A DNA stretch of 64,000 bases from Enterobacter sp. RHBSTW-00175. GTDB taxonomy: Bacteria; Pseudomonadota; Gammaproteobacteria; Enterobacterales; Enterobacteriaceae. Position 1 is the first letter of the stretch. Every line of letters starts with the position of its first letter. The stretch is from contig NZ_CP055930.1 of assembly GCF_013927005.1 (NCBI RefSeq), positions 4,340,001 through 4,404,000 on the forward strand. Direction: 5' to 3'. Made by a program: the position numbers and the translations under genes. Of the stretch, positions 6,456 through 13,847 are shown piece after piece. Below the pieces are notes generated by a model. That model searched no databases, was not told the DNA's origin, and saw nothing but the letters and a program-made list of their open reading frames with translations.

Positions 6456-7373
6456 ATGTCAAACACAGCTGAAATTATCAATTTCCCCCACAGAACCGAA
6501 CAACCGGGAGGTCGTATGGCCGACCTGTCGAACGGGTATACCAAGGTCGCTAACGAGATCCAACAGCTCAAGCCTCGTCTGAGAATGTCAGGCCGGGAGT
6601 GGCAGTGTTTTGAGGCGGTGATCTGGCTTACCTACGGCTGGAACAAGAAGCAGGATCGCGTGACGAACACGGTGATTGCCGAGCTTACAGGGCTGAGTGA
6701 TTCGCATGTTTCTGATGCGCTCAAATCGCTCGCAGAACGTAAAATCATCTTCAGTCAAAAGCAGGGCGTAATGAAAACGGTCGGTATAAATACTGATCTT
6801 TTTGCCTGGATTTTAGACAAACCGAAAACGGGAAAAGTCTTCCCGAAATCGGGAAAAGTGTTACCGAAAACGGGAAAAACCTTCCCGGAAACGGTAGACA
6901 CCCAAGACTATAACAAGAACAATATTAAAAGATCCTCGTCTCGGAATTCTGACGAATCCCGAACCCAGAAAACTGAAAAGTTTCTCTCACGCCATCCAGA
7001 AGCTGCCGCCGGGATATACACCCCGGCAGGTAAATCATGGGGCTCCGCTGACGACCTCAAGGCCGCACGCTGGATTTACGACAGGCTTCTCACCGTCAAC
7101 GCATCTCTATCCGAACCCAACTGGGCTGAATGGGCAAATACCATCAGGCTGATGCGTGTCCAGGACAAGCGCACGCACTACGAAATTTGTGACCTGTTCC
7201 AGTGGGCTAACCGGGACGAGTTCTGGAAAGACAACATCCTGAGCCCTTCAAGTTTGCGCAAGCAGTGGGATCAGCTCACCACCAAACGGCTGCGCGCAAC
7301 CGGAGCGGTAAAACCTTCCCGGGGCGGTATCGACCTGCATAACACCGACTGGATTGACGGGGTGCTGGAATGA
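6456..7373 (+). CDS. Replication initiation protein, lambda O-like
   Basis: The 305-aa protein starts MSNTAEIINFPHR; an in-frame upstream ATG (6423) is less likely because GGAG lies seven bases before 6456. The N-terminal winged-helix domain of phage O proteins is visible (about 25-105, including RMSGREWQCFEAVIWLTYGW). A Lys/Pro/Thr-rich linker (KTGKVFPKSGKVLPKTGKT) is encoded by the 21-bp iterons of the origin, exactly as lambda O carries ori within its gene. The C-terminal part recruits the P homologue. Its stop overlaps the P start (ATGA). Confidence 0.88.
   Translation: MSNTAEIINFPHRTEQPGGRMADLSNGYTKVANEIQQLKPRLRMSGREWQCFEAVIWLTYGWNKKQDRVTNTVIAELTGLSDSHVSDALKSLAERKIIFSQKQGVMKTVGINTDLFAWILDKPKTGKVFPKSGKVLPKTGKTFPETVDTQDYNKNNIKRSSSRNSDESRTQKTEKFLSRHPEAAAGIYTPAGKSWGSADDLKAARWIYDRLLTVNASLSEPNWAEWANTIRLMRVQDKRTHYEICDLFQWANRDEFWKDNILSPSSLRKQWDQLTTKRLRATGAVKPSRGGIDLHNTDWIDGVLE
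6822..6895. other. Phage replication origin: four 21-bp iterons plus AT-rich stretch
   Basis: CCGAAAACGGGAAAAG-type units begin at 6822, 6843, 6864 and 6885, a strict 21-bp period. Each unit contains an imperfect inverted repeat (CCGAAA/CGG). The iterons encode the repeated linker of the O protein. An AT-rich segment (about 6900-6940) follows, as expected for the unwinding element. The arrangement matches lambdoid origins. Confidence 0.85.
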
Positions 7374-8056
7374 AAAATCTTGCAGAGAGCATTCGCAGTT
7401 TTGACCGGGAACAGGCACACCGTGTAGCGCACAACCTGCCTGAGCAGTACACCGAGCGTGAGCAAACTGAACAGGTAGCCAAGATTATCAACGGGCTATT
7501 CGTACAGCTGGCGGCTGCGTTTCCGGCAAGCCTGGTTAATCGCAGCCAAGAAGACGTGAACGAGATTCGCCGTCAGTGGGTGCTGGCCTTCAAAGAAAAC
7601 GGGATCACCAATCTGGAGCAGGTTGAAGCCGGTATGCGCATGGTACGCCGTCAGGAGCGACCATTCCTGCCTTCGCCAGGCCAGTTCATCAAGTGGTGCA
7701 GGGAAGGGGGCTGCGTGCTGGGGATCACCGTCGCTGATGTGATGGCCGAATACTGGAAGTGGCGCAAGCTTGTGTTTCGGTACCCGAGCAGTGAGCAGTA
7801 TCCCTGGCCGAAGCCGGTTTTTTACCACATTTGCCTCGAGCTGCGTCGCCGCGGAACTGATGGCCAACTGAGCCACAAAGAGCTTGAGCGTGAAGCCAGT
7901 GACATTCTCGATATGTGGGAAAAGCGCGTTATATCCGGCAAGCCAGTTCCCCCAATCCGCCGCGCTATTGCGGCACCGTCAAAAGCGAGTGGCCCCACAC
8001 CAGCAGAGATGCTGATGGCTAAATATAAACAACGCAAAGACTCTGGTCTGATTTAA
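7370..8056 (+). CDS. Replication protein P, helicase loader
   Basis: The 228-aa protein belongs to the lambda P family: LFVQLAAAFPASLVNR and RRQWVLAFKENGITNLEQVEAGMRMVRRQERPFLPSPGQF are hallmark segments. P recruits host DnaB helicase to the O-bound origin. The start codon overlaps the O stop by four bases. Confidence 0.88.
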   Translation: MKNLAESIRSFDREQAHRVAHNLPEQYTEREQTEQVAKIINGLFVQLAAAFPASLVNRSQEDVNEIRRQWVLAFKENGITNLEQVEAGMRMVRRQERPFLPSPGQFIKWCREGGCVLGITVADVMAEYWKWRKLVFRYPSSEQYPWPKPVFYHICLELRRRGTDGQLSHKELEREASDILDMWEKRVISGKPVPPIRRAIAAPSKASGPTPAEMLMAKYKQRKDSGLI

Positions 8057-8067
8057 CAGGAGAACTC

Positions 8068-8790
8068 ATGGAAACCGTAATTCAAGTACTGGCGCAAATG
8101 GGCCGGGCAACTTATCGCGAAGTGGCTGAGCGTCTGGATATTGAGCCTGTTGAAGCGCTGAACATGTTGCGTGAACAGCGTGAACAGGGGTTGTGTGATT
8201 TTGCTGATGGCGGCTGGTTCCTTGGGTCCGTAACGGATGCGAAGCGTGTAGCTTTCGTTCCTCCGGCAAATCGTGCTCTGCATGGTGAAGCGCGAGAGCC
8301 TGTTGACCCGGCTGTGATTCGTAGCCTCCTGGCGAAGAATGGTGCCATGAATACGGCTTCACTGGCAAAAGCAGTGAACCGCAACGGGCGCGGCATGACC
8401 TCAGCAATGCGCGCGCTGGAGCGCCAAGGCATGGTGGTGAAGAACGGGCAGGGCAAGGGCGTTACCTGGTCGCTACCGATGGCGCCAACGGAAACCGCTG
8501 AAGAACCAGCAGCGTCAGCTACACCAGCAGTAACCGCAGCACCAGAATTGGCCGAACCAGTTCAGCCGAAGGACATCGCGAAGATTGTCAGTGAGATCCC
8601 GTCTTTCACTGAAAGGCGCGTAACCGCCCAGGTTGTGCCGACTGTCCGTGTTATCTCCCGCGAAATCCGCCGCGCTAAGAGCAAGCTGGCTAACCTGGAG
8701 AGATTGCGCGATGCCGTGCGCGTAGTTGGCCGTCATAAACATCTCATGCAACAGCTGGTAAATGCGGAGGTCGAGAATGGCAAGGCCTAA
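8068..8790 (+). CDS. DUF1627-type phage protein with winged-helix repeats
   Basis: The 240-aa product shows two winged-helix-like segments (residues 1-60, beginning ETVIQVLAQMGRATYREVAERL, and 75-130, IRSLLAKNGAMNTASLAKAV), an Ala/Pro/Glu-rich linker (135-170) and a basic helical C terminus. DUF1627 proteins are common downstream of P in Rac-like and Stx prophages. Function is unknown; DNA binding is inferred from the fold. It follows P by 11 bases with an AGGAGA ribosome site. Confidence 0.75.
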   Translation: METVIQVLAQMGRATYREVAERLDIEPVEALNMLREQREQGLCDFADGGWFLGSVTDAKRVAFVPPANRALHGEAREPVDPAVIRSLLAKNGAMNTASLAKAVNRNGRGMTSAMRALERQGMVVKNGQGKGVTWSLPMAPTETAEEPAASATPAVTAAPELAEPVQPKDIAKIVSEIPSFTERRVTAQVVPTVRVISREIRRAKSKLANLERLRDAVRVVGRHKHLMQQLVNAEVENGKA

Positions 8791-9037
8791 GACCAACCAG
8801 GAACGCAGCTTGCTCATCGCCTGGATTATCGAGATGGTGAAAAAACATGGCCGCGCAACAACCAAAGATATCGCGGAAATGTTTGGCCTACATCGCTCCA
8901 CTGCCGAGAAGTACATCCGGGTAGCCATCAAACAGGGTGAACTTATCCGGCATGGCCGTTGCGGCATTTTCCGCGACCAGCGCGCAGTTATCGACTTTGA
9001 CATGGAGCGTTTCACGCACCGGGGAGCAGCAGAATGA
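8777..9037 (+). CDS. Small HTH protein of the replication operon
   Basis: The 86-aa protein starts MARPKTNQERS behind GGAGGTCGAG and overlaps the DUF1627 gene by 14 bases. A helix-turn-helix is clear (RATTKDIAEMFGLHRSTAEKYI, about residues 25-47). The fold suggests a small transcriptional regulator that belongs to the phage early operon. Exact family not recognised. Confidence 0.72.
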   Translation: MARPKTNQERSLLIAWIIEMVKKHGRATTKDIAEMFGLHRSTAEKYIRVAIKQGELIRHGRCGIFRDQRAVIDFDMERFTHRGAAE

Positions 9038-9213
9038 CCGATTCACTGAACAACAAAGAGCTGATCGCAGTAGGGCATGAGTTCGCGCGCACGCTGAGCA
9101 GCGACACGCCAATCATCGACATGGCGATGATGTTCACGCGCCTGGCTGAACGGCTGGACTGCACCACTGCGGCGCTTCGCTATGGAGAAGTACGCGTGAA
9201 AGATAATTACTGA
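9034..9213 (+). CDS. 59-aa hypothetical phage protein
   Basis: The ATG overlaps the preceding TGA (GAATGA), so it continues the translationally coupled chain of the early operon. The product is helical and acidic (IAVGHEFARTLSSDTPIIDM, then MFTRLAERLDCTTAAL). Small proteins of this type are common in lambdoid early operons; function unknown. Confidence 0.65.
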   Translation: MTDSLNNKELIAVGHEFARTLSSDTPIIDMAMMFTRLAERLDCTTAALRYGEVRVKDNY

Positions 9214-9255
9214 GAGATTCGAGAATAAAATTGCTTGGGAAAGCGATAAGGAAAC

Positions 9256-9271
9256 CCGGCCCTTAGGCCGG
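9256..9271. terminator. Hairpin between convergent genes
   Basis: CCGGCC-CTTA-GGCCGG forms a perfect 6-bp stem between the end of the rightward early chain (9213) and the end of the leftward protease cassette (9286). Runs of A/T on both sides (AAAC before, ATTAAAAG after) suggest weak bidirectional termination. Confidence 0.55.
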
Positions 9272-9285
9272 ATTAAAAGATACAT

Positions 9286-9471
9286 TTACAGAGAGAAACG
9301 ATCACGCTTCAGGTTGTTGTCCATCAGGTTGTTGAACTGGTAGGGCTCCAGCTGTCGCTTTATCTCGTTTAGGTCTTGTTCCGCTTTTCTTGCCAGATCT
9401 TGGCTTTCCTGGATCTGGCTTTCCAACATTCTGTTGAGTATCTCCATCTCCGGTTGCAGATTCTTTGGCAT
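9286..9471 (-). CDS. Overprinted coiled-coil ORF within the protease gene's 3' end
   Basis: A 61-aa frame starting MPKNLQPEMEILNRML overlaps the last 170 bases of the protease gene in another frame and extends 16 bases past it. The sequence has regular heptads (LESQIQESQDLARKAEQDL), unlike a random shadow, and a GAGGAAG ribosome site sits before this ATG. The overlapped end of the protease is low-complexity, which leaves room for a second coding sense. It may be real or the protease tail may instead be the by-product. Confidence 0.4.
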   Translation of the reverse strand: MPKNLQPEMEILNRMLESQIQESQDLARKAEQDLNEIKRQLEPYQFNNLMDNNLKRDRFSL

Positions 9472-10297
9472 CAGTATCTTCCTCGTTTTCATCTGGGTCA
9501 TGGGTGAAATCTACTACTTTCGGCTTCCCGTAAGTGGCTATATCACCATCATGAATTTTATCGCAAAATAAAGCATAGAGCGCTTCGGTTAAACCGCTTG
9601 GACTCTGTACACATTTGAAAAGTTCCTTTGCTTCCTTACGGTCTATCACAAAACCATGTGATGGATATGAAGCAATCAATTTGCCCAAAGCACCTTCTTT
9701 GAGAATATTGGACTTGGCCGTTAGCCGTTGACCATAGGTGAAGGCAATGCTCATTGCTCTCTGGTGCTCACCTAGTTTAATTGGATCAATTTGAGCTGCC
9801 ATAGGAGAAACGAGAGCTTCAGTAAGTCTAGTCGCTATATCAGCAGACATCTTAGTACTTATCTGATTTTCGTATCTTATCTTAACTAGATGGGAGTTAA
9901 ACGCTGAAATAGAGCGATCTTTTAACGCATCTAGAGCTGTCATGATGGCTAAACCAGAGCTCATCTCACCTATTTCATCATTTTTTTTCAGTTGTATATC
10001 TAATGGACCTAACTCGCCCATGTCCCCGATAACCAACTTATCAGCAGCAATAGCAATCAATGTTCCTGCGCTTTTACATGGGCCTACTACTAACAAAGTA
10101 ACTTTGTCATAGTTGTGTTGTAAGGCCCTGCCGATACGATATCCAGCATTTGGATCCCCACCATAAGTAGCAACGCAAAAGATAACATCTTTTCTTAGGC
10201 CGTGTTGAGCTTTTCGTTCCTTTATAGCATTAGTGAGATCTTGGTAACCATCCCGATGAATGTCACCTGTATAAATATAAACGTCATGATTTTCCAT
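9302..10297 (-). CDS. SDH/ClpP-SppA-fold serine protease-like protein
   Basis: The 331-aa product has a crotonase/ClpP-type core: ATYGGDPNAGYRIGRAL (43-59), the nucleophile motif GPCKSAGT with Ser77, and GELGPLDIQ (94-102), which together define the serine dehydrogenase proteinase (SDH/SppA-like) family. No signal peptide is visible, so it is cytosolic. The C-terminal 70 residues are disordered: acidic, then Gly/Pro/Lys-rich. It lies opposite in direction to the phage early operon and divergent from the XRE/ImmA pair, with lower GC than its neighbours, so it looks like an accessory cassette. Role in defence or regulation is inference. Confidence 0.8.
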   Translation of the reverse strand: MENHDVYIYTGDIHRDGYQDLTNAIKERKAQHGLRKDVIFCVATYGGDPNAGYRIGRALQHNYDKVTLLVVGPCKSAGTLIAIAADKLVIGDMGELGPLDIQLKKNDEIGEMSSGLAIMTALDALKDRSISAFNSHLVKIRYENQISTKMSADIATRLTEALVSPMAAQIDPIKLGEHQRAMSIAFTYGQRLTAKSNILKEGALGKLIASYPSHGFVIDRKEAKELFKCVQSPSGLTEALYALFCDKIHDGDIATYGKPKVVDFTHDPDENEEDTDAKESATGDGDTQQNVGKPDPGKPRSGKKSGTRPKRDKATAGALPVQQPDGQQPEA

Positions 10298-10537
10298 TGC
10301 TTTTCCTTACGGATTCTCAGGGGGAGCCTGGGAAAACACCCTTGATATAGTTGGCATTAAAGAATGATATCGGAATTGTCCCTAAAAACTTAAATATTTT
10401 CAGGCTGGATTTCCTAACCTGGACACAGATCACCAGCATGGAGCTAGTAGTTATAGCTAAACGAGTCCCACACAATGATAGATTTCACACGGTAATTCAT
10501 TGAAAAACAGATAGATATAAATTTCACTGGGGTTTTT

Positions 10538-10554
10538 GGGTAATTTATTTACCC
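10538..10554. promoter_or_regulatory. Operator 1 of the XRE cassette, GGGTAA-N5-TTACCC
   Basis: A perfect 6-bp inverted repeat with a TTTAT spacer. The same architecture recurs exactly 42 bp to the right, about four helical turns, which would place both sites on one DNA face. Confidence 0.7.
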
Positions 10555-10579
10555 ATAACTAAATTAAACTCATAGTAAT

Positions 10580-10605
10580 GGTTAATCATTTTAACCAAAA
10601 TGGTT
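10580..10605. promoter_or_regulatory. Operator 2 of the XRE cassette, GGTTAA-N5-TTAACC plus extra half-site
   Basis: A perfect inverted repeat (10580-10596, spacer TCATT) followed by a further GGTT (10602-10605) that makes an AACC-AAAAT-GGTT half-overlap. It abuts the -35 of the promoter for the XRE gene, so binding would repress it. Confidence 0.7.
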
Positions 10606-10631
10606 GAATTTGTTTGTGGTTCTGGTATCTT
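10604..10631 (+). promoter_or_regulatory. Promoter of the XRE/ImmA pair
   Basis: TTGAAT (10604-10609), 16-bp spacer and TATCTT (10626-10631), with operator 2 touching the -35. Confidence 0.5.
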
Positions 10632-10696
10632 TACATCATAGAAGCGAAGCAACCCGCAGGTAACAACCTGTCATCCACAAGACTGAGGAATCAACT

Positions 10697-11056
10697 ATGG
10701 CACTCACTGAATTCGGTAAGGCCGTCAGAAAAGCGAGGATAGATACTGACAGCACATTGTTAACTATGTCCCAAGAGCTGGAAACCACTCCTGCTTTTTT
10801 GAGTGGCTTAGAAACAGGAAGCAAAAAGATCCCCCAAAAGTGGGTCAAAAAAATTGACTCTTACTTTAGCTCTAAAGGCGTTCATTTAGAAAAGCTTGAA
10901 GAATTGGCCGCTGTTGCTAATGAAACTGTTCCAATCGATGGCCTTTCTCAGCAGCAACAAATGCTTGTCGCTGGTTTTGCGAAGTCGCAATTTACACCTG
11001 AACAGCTGAAGAGTTTTGCTGAGTTATTACAGAAAATTAACAACAAAGAGGTGTGA
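10697..11056 (+). CDS. XRE-family HTH regulator
   Basis: The 119-aa protein has an N-terminal helix-turn-helix (about residues 6-60: FGKAVRKARIDTDSTLLTM, then ELETTPAFLSGLETGSKKIP) and a helical C-terminal region with QLKSFAELLQKI. GAGGA precedes its ATG by seven bases. It overlaps the start region of the metallopeptidase gene, the classic XRE-ImmA (COG2856) pairing in which the peptidase inactivates the repressor. It likely binds the two operators just upstream. Confidence 0.85.
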   Translation: MALTEFGKAVRKARIDTDSTLLTMSQELETTPAFLSGLETGSKKIPQKWVKKIDSYFSSKGVHLEKLEELAAVANETVPIDGLSQQQQMLVAGFAKSQFTPEQLKSFAELLQKINNKEV

Positions 11057-11058
11057 TT

Positions 11059-11535
11059 ATGTATCAAATGAGAGGTAACCGAGTTTCACCTATGCAAGAA
11101 GAAGAAATAGCTTTTAAAGCAATTAACTTCTGCAATGCATTCGGTATGTCATCGTCAAAACGCAAACGAAAACGATACGATGTTTTGTTCGAAAAATTAT
11201 CTAGTTATGGGATCACTCTGAATGTCATGGATGACAAAGAGTGGGAATCGTTAACTTACGATCTCACCATCGGTCACTGTGACCCAGCATCTCTTACCAT
11301 CACAATACCAAACAAGATTTATGTAAATGCCTGCTTGGGCGAAGAACATGCCTTAGCAGTAATTTTCCATGAACTAGGCCATCTTCTTCTTGGACATAAG
11401 CCCGTTCTGCACTTTTCTAATTCGAATCCTATACGCTCAGAAGATGCTGAATGGCAGGCTGATACTTTCGCCGAGATCGTTCTCGAAACAATTGGAGTTC
11501 GGACAAGCCAGATGTCTTTGGATTTTTATATGTGA
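11059..11535 (+). CDS. ImmA/IrrE-family zinc metallopeptidase
   Basis: The 158-aa protein has the gluzincin motif HELGH at 104-108 within AVIFHELGHLLLGH and a downstream EWQADTFAE that supplies the third zinc ligand near Glu131. Start chosen at ATG 11059 behind GAGGTG; a GTG at 11053 is possible. ImmA-type peptidases cleave their partner XRE repressor in ICEBs1 and similar elements; here the partner would be the upstream gene, which ends three bases before. What triggers cleavage, and whether the divergent protease is the controlled effector, cannot be read from sequence. Confidence 0.87.
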   Translation: MYQMRGNRVSPMQEEEIAFKAINFCNAFGMSSSKRKRKRYDVLFEKLSSYGITLNVMDDKEWESLTYDLTIGHCDPASLTITIPNKIYVNACLGEEHALAVIFHELGHLLLGHKPVLHFSNSNPIRSEDAEWQADTFAEIVLETIGVRTSQMSLDFYM

Positions 11536-11703
11536 AAAGCCCTGCGCTAACAGGGCTTTAAGGGCGGAAAGTGCGCTAACACATTCCGTAGTGTATGGAG
11601 ACAATCCAATAACTACTTTCATTCTTGACGGACGAAGTGTAGTTGTTCTCCTGGCCTATTGCAATCTGTATGGATTTACAGATCTGCAGGGGACTGCTGA
11701 ATT

Positions 11704-11853
11704 ATGGCAATGGGAACCTGTAGCAAGTGTGGTAAAACATGCGAAATCATCTTTCGTTACTCAGTTTGTATCGATGGTGTAATTCGTCATGCAAGAAAAG
11801 GACATCCTTTTCCAATTCCACTTTGCTCATGCTCTACCAAAAGCGCTGCTTAA
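11704..11853 (+). CDS. 49-aa cysteine-rich protein
   Basis: The short ORF carries CSKCGKTC near the start and CSC at the end, compatible with one zinc site. It is followed 14 bases later by a strong terminator, which supports it as the last gene of a transcript. AGGGGA lies ten bases before the ATG. Product unknown. Confidence 0.5.
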   Translation: MAMGTCSKCGKTCEIIFRYSVCIDGVIRHARKGHPFPIPLCSCSTKSAA

Positions 11854-11867
11854 ATAGCAGTGTATGC

Positions 11868-11893
11868 AAAACCCGCTCCGGCGGGTTTTTTTT
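11868..11893 (+). terminator. Rho-independent terminator
   Basis: ACCCGC-TCCG-GCGGGT followed by eight T; closes the XRE/ImmA transcript. Confidence 0.9.
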
Positions 11894-12086
11894 ATCCGGT
11901 GTTTAGTATATTCCAGACTGGTAAATCATTGTTCGTGATAATCGCGGAGAGAAATAAACTGGCCACTGTGGTGATGCAGTACCACCGCCGTTCGCCGAGG
12001 CGTTAGTGAGAGCAAACCTACCTGAAATGTGTTCGATGAAAGAGAATGCGGCTTGATATAATAACCATTCAACATGTGGAGGTTCT

Positions 12087-12293
12087 ATGATTATCAGATT
12101 GACGGCGCAAGACATTAACAGTGGTACGAGCAGTTCTCGTACTCCCCAGGGACATGTTGTTTATGTTAACTCTGAACATATTATTTGGTTTCATAAAGAG
12201 GGGAAAGCTACCGTCGTTCATTTATCAGATGGTATTTCGATGACAGTTAAGGAAGACGAAAAAGATATTTTACTTACCCTTACCAAGCTCTAG
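12087..12293 (+). CDS. 68-aa hypothetical phage protein
   Basis: A well-formed small gene with TGGAGGTT before its ATG and a terminator 30 bases downstream. The protein is beta-rich (GHVVYVNSEHIIWFHKEGKA, then VVHLSDGISMTVKEDEKDIL) and loosely resembles FlbD-like small proteins in the pattern of a residue-poor strand pair followed by an acidic end. No function assigned. It is monocistronic. Confidence 0.7.
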   Translation: MIIRLTAQDINSGTSSSRTPQGHVVYVNSEHIIWFHKEGKATVVHLSDGISMTVKEDEKDILLTLTKL

Positions 12294-12325
12294 CTCTCCT
12301 CGTAATATGAATATCATTCATACAG

Positions 12326-12347
12326 GCCGCTTACCCAGCGGCTTTTT
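12326..12347 (+). terminator. Rho-independent terminator
   Basis: GCCGCT-TACCC-AGCGGC followed by five T. Confidence 0.85.
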
Positions 12348-12593
12348 ACTTCCCACCATGATCGTTAGTGTCAGTAGCAGAAAATAATCTATGTCGATAT
12401 CGACACCTTTGCCGCTTTACTGACGAACGCTTACTGAACAGGTATTTACAGTCGACACTTCTGACGGGGGTGGCTGTTAAAAGTAACGATCATTTTTTAC
12501 GCGTAAGTAACTGAAATATTTATTTAAATCAATCAGATGAATGCTATTGCAGAAAGATACCTTTCATGTCCATACTTAACCAAAATGCACGAT

Positions 12594-12613
12594 TACTGTT
12601 TATCCATACAGTA
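12594..12613. promoter_or_regulatory. LexA (SOS) box
   Basis: The 20-mer TACTGTTTATCCATACAGTA matches the enteric LexA consensus (TACTGTATATATATACAGTA) at the CTG-N10-CAG core and most of the AT-rich centre. It lies 155 bp before the GTG-started ORF at 12769. Confidence 0.85.
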
Positions 12614-12768
12614 ATTTGATGTATGGTTTAAACGCTACAGTAAAAAAATGAATTTTTCTTCCGGCTAACCTATTAGGAAAATTGCGGCATTTGTTATTTT
12701 TGTTGTGCCGAGGGGACTTCTCCCCACCGGAAGAGTGTATTTGTGGATAGCAAAGAAGGGGTATGTTT

Positions 12769-13008
12769 GTGAACGAAAGTCAGGAACAAGAAGACTGGTA
12801 CGATATTATTCGACGCTCGGACGGAAGGCTTATGGGATCTATGCCTCTTGAGCGCCGATACCTCGTTTACTGTCAAAACGGAATGGTGTCATGCCGCCCG
12901 TTAATGGAGGATGAAGGTATTTTTAATTTGTCTTCTGGAACCAGATCTCTTCGTCGCCTTGGCTACCGTATAACGCAACCCTCTGATATCATGATTTCAA
13001 CGGACTGA
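12769..13008 (+). CDS. 79-aa protein behind a LexA box
   Basis: The GTG at 12769 is preferred over the ATG at 12763 because AGAAGG lies nine bases away from it and only three from the ATG. The product (VNESQEQEDWYDIIRRSDGR at the start) is charged, without membrane segments, and contains LERRYLVYCQNGMVSCRPL. It is not a DinI-type protein as far as I can see. Being the first gene after the SOS box it is predicted to be DNA-damage-inducible, and may be an induction factor. Confidence 0.65.
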   Translation: MNESQEQEDWYDIIRRSDGRLMGSMPLERRYLVYCQNGMVSCRPLMEDEGIFNLSSGTRSLRRLGYRITQPSDIMISTD

Positions 13009-13042
13009 ACACCCGTTAACCTGATGCGCCACGGAGAACACC

Positions 13043-13639
13043 ATGGCGCAGTTACAACTCATCAAGCAATCATCAGGAATCCTGATCCCCGCTACGCCGG
13101 AGACCAGCGAATTTTTACAATCAAAAATCAAGCTCGGCGCTGTGCTGGTGGCCGACTTCAAACAGGTCCGTAACCCGGCATTTCATCGCCGTTTCTTCGC
13201 ACTGCTGAATCTCGGTTTCGAATACTGGGAACCAACCGGCGGCGCTATCTCATCCAATGAACGAAAGCTGGTTACCGGCTACGCCAAATTCCTCGCTTCA
13301 TACGGCGGGAACGAGGGAGCACTGCTGGACGCCGCTGAGCAATACCTCGACCGCATCGCCGACAAACGCACAGGTAGCATCAGCGCCTGTAAGTCCTTCG
13401 ACGCATATCGCGCCTGGGTAACTATCGAATCCGGCTACTACGACGCCATACAGCTACCTGATGGCACTCTTCGCAAACATCCCCGCAGTATTGCCTTCGC
13501 CAATATGGACGAAACCGAGTTCCAGCAACTCTACAAAGCGGCACTTGATGTCCTTTGGCGCTGGATATTGTCCAGGGCATTCAGGGACCAGCGAGAAGCA
13601 GAGAACGCAGCCGCGCAACTGATGAGCTTTGTGGGGTGA
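13043..13639 (+). CDS. DUF1367 phage protein
   Basis: The 198-aa product shows the DUF1367 pattern (ATPETSEFLQSKIKLGAVLV, NPAFHRRFFALLNLGFEYWEP, then a C-terminal ALDVLWRWILS). These proteins are found in the nin-like region of many lambdoid phages upstream of RusA and Q; their role is unknown, with recombination or DNA metabolism suspected from neighbours. It overlaps the next gene by one base. Confidence 0.85.
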   Translation: MAQLQLIKQSSGILIPATPETSEFLQSKIKLGAVLVADFKQVRNPAFHRRFFALLNLGFEYWEPTGGAISSNERKLVTGYAKFLASYGGNEGALLDAAEQYLDRIADKRTGSISACKSFDAYRAWVTIESGYYDAIQLPDGTLRKHPRSIAFANMDETEFQQLYKAALDVLWRWILSRAFRDQREAENAAAQLMSFVG

Positions 13640-13845
13640 TGGTGATGAAAGAAACTTGGTTCCAGTACCCAGAGTGCACCACACAGCAAGCTGAAGAGCT
13701 CATGGCTAAATATCGGTCGCGTGGGATTGCTGTTGAGCGCAGTCTTAACGCCGATTTTGTTACATGGACGGTCAGCGCCAGGCTGCCGGAAGGTAAAAAT
13801 CCGCCGCGCGCCAGCCGCCAGTGGCAAAGCCGGATGTGGGGGTGA
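13639..13845 (+). CDS. 68-aa hypothetical protein of the nin-like operon
   Basis: The ATG overlaps the DUF1367 stop (TGATG); a second ATG at 13645 is possible. The protein (MKETWFQYPECTTQQAEEL near the start, PPRASRQWQSRMWG at the end) is soluble. It is common beside DUF1367 and DUF1364 genes in enteric prophages. Function unknown. Confidence 0.7.
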   Translation: MVMKETWFQYPECTTQQAEELMAKYRSRGIAVERSLNADFVTWTVSARLPEGKNPPRASRQWQSRMWG

Positions 13846-13847
13846 GC

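Larger units (their letters stand above)
10298..10696. other. 399-bp divergent regulatory region of the protease/XRE/ImmA cassette
   Basis: This AT-rich region has no convincing ORF. It holds the divergent promoters of the protease gene and the XRE/ImmA pair, including two related 17-bp operators and a promoter near 10604-10631. Confidence 0.7.
12294..12768. other. 475-bp non-coding region with a LexA box
   Basis: No ORF of note. Contains the terminator above, a 14-bp palindrome TGTCGATATCGACA (12392-12405), and a near-perfect LexA site (12594-12613). It is AT-rich between 12480 and 12700 and probably holds the promoter for the nin-like operon. Confidence 0.7.

Noticed and set aside
11903..12115. 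70-aa leftward ORF after the XRE/ImmA terminator
   Set aside because: Poor ribosome site, odd composition, overlaps the start of the 68-aa gene; likely chance.
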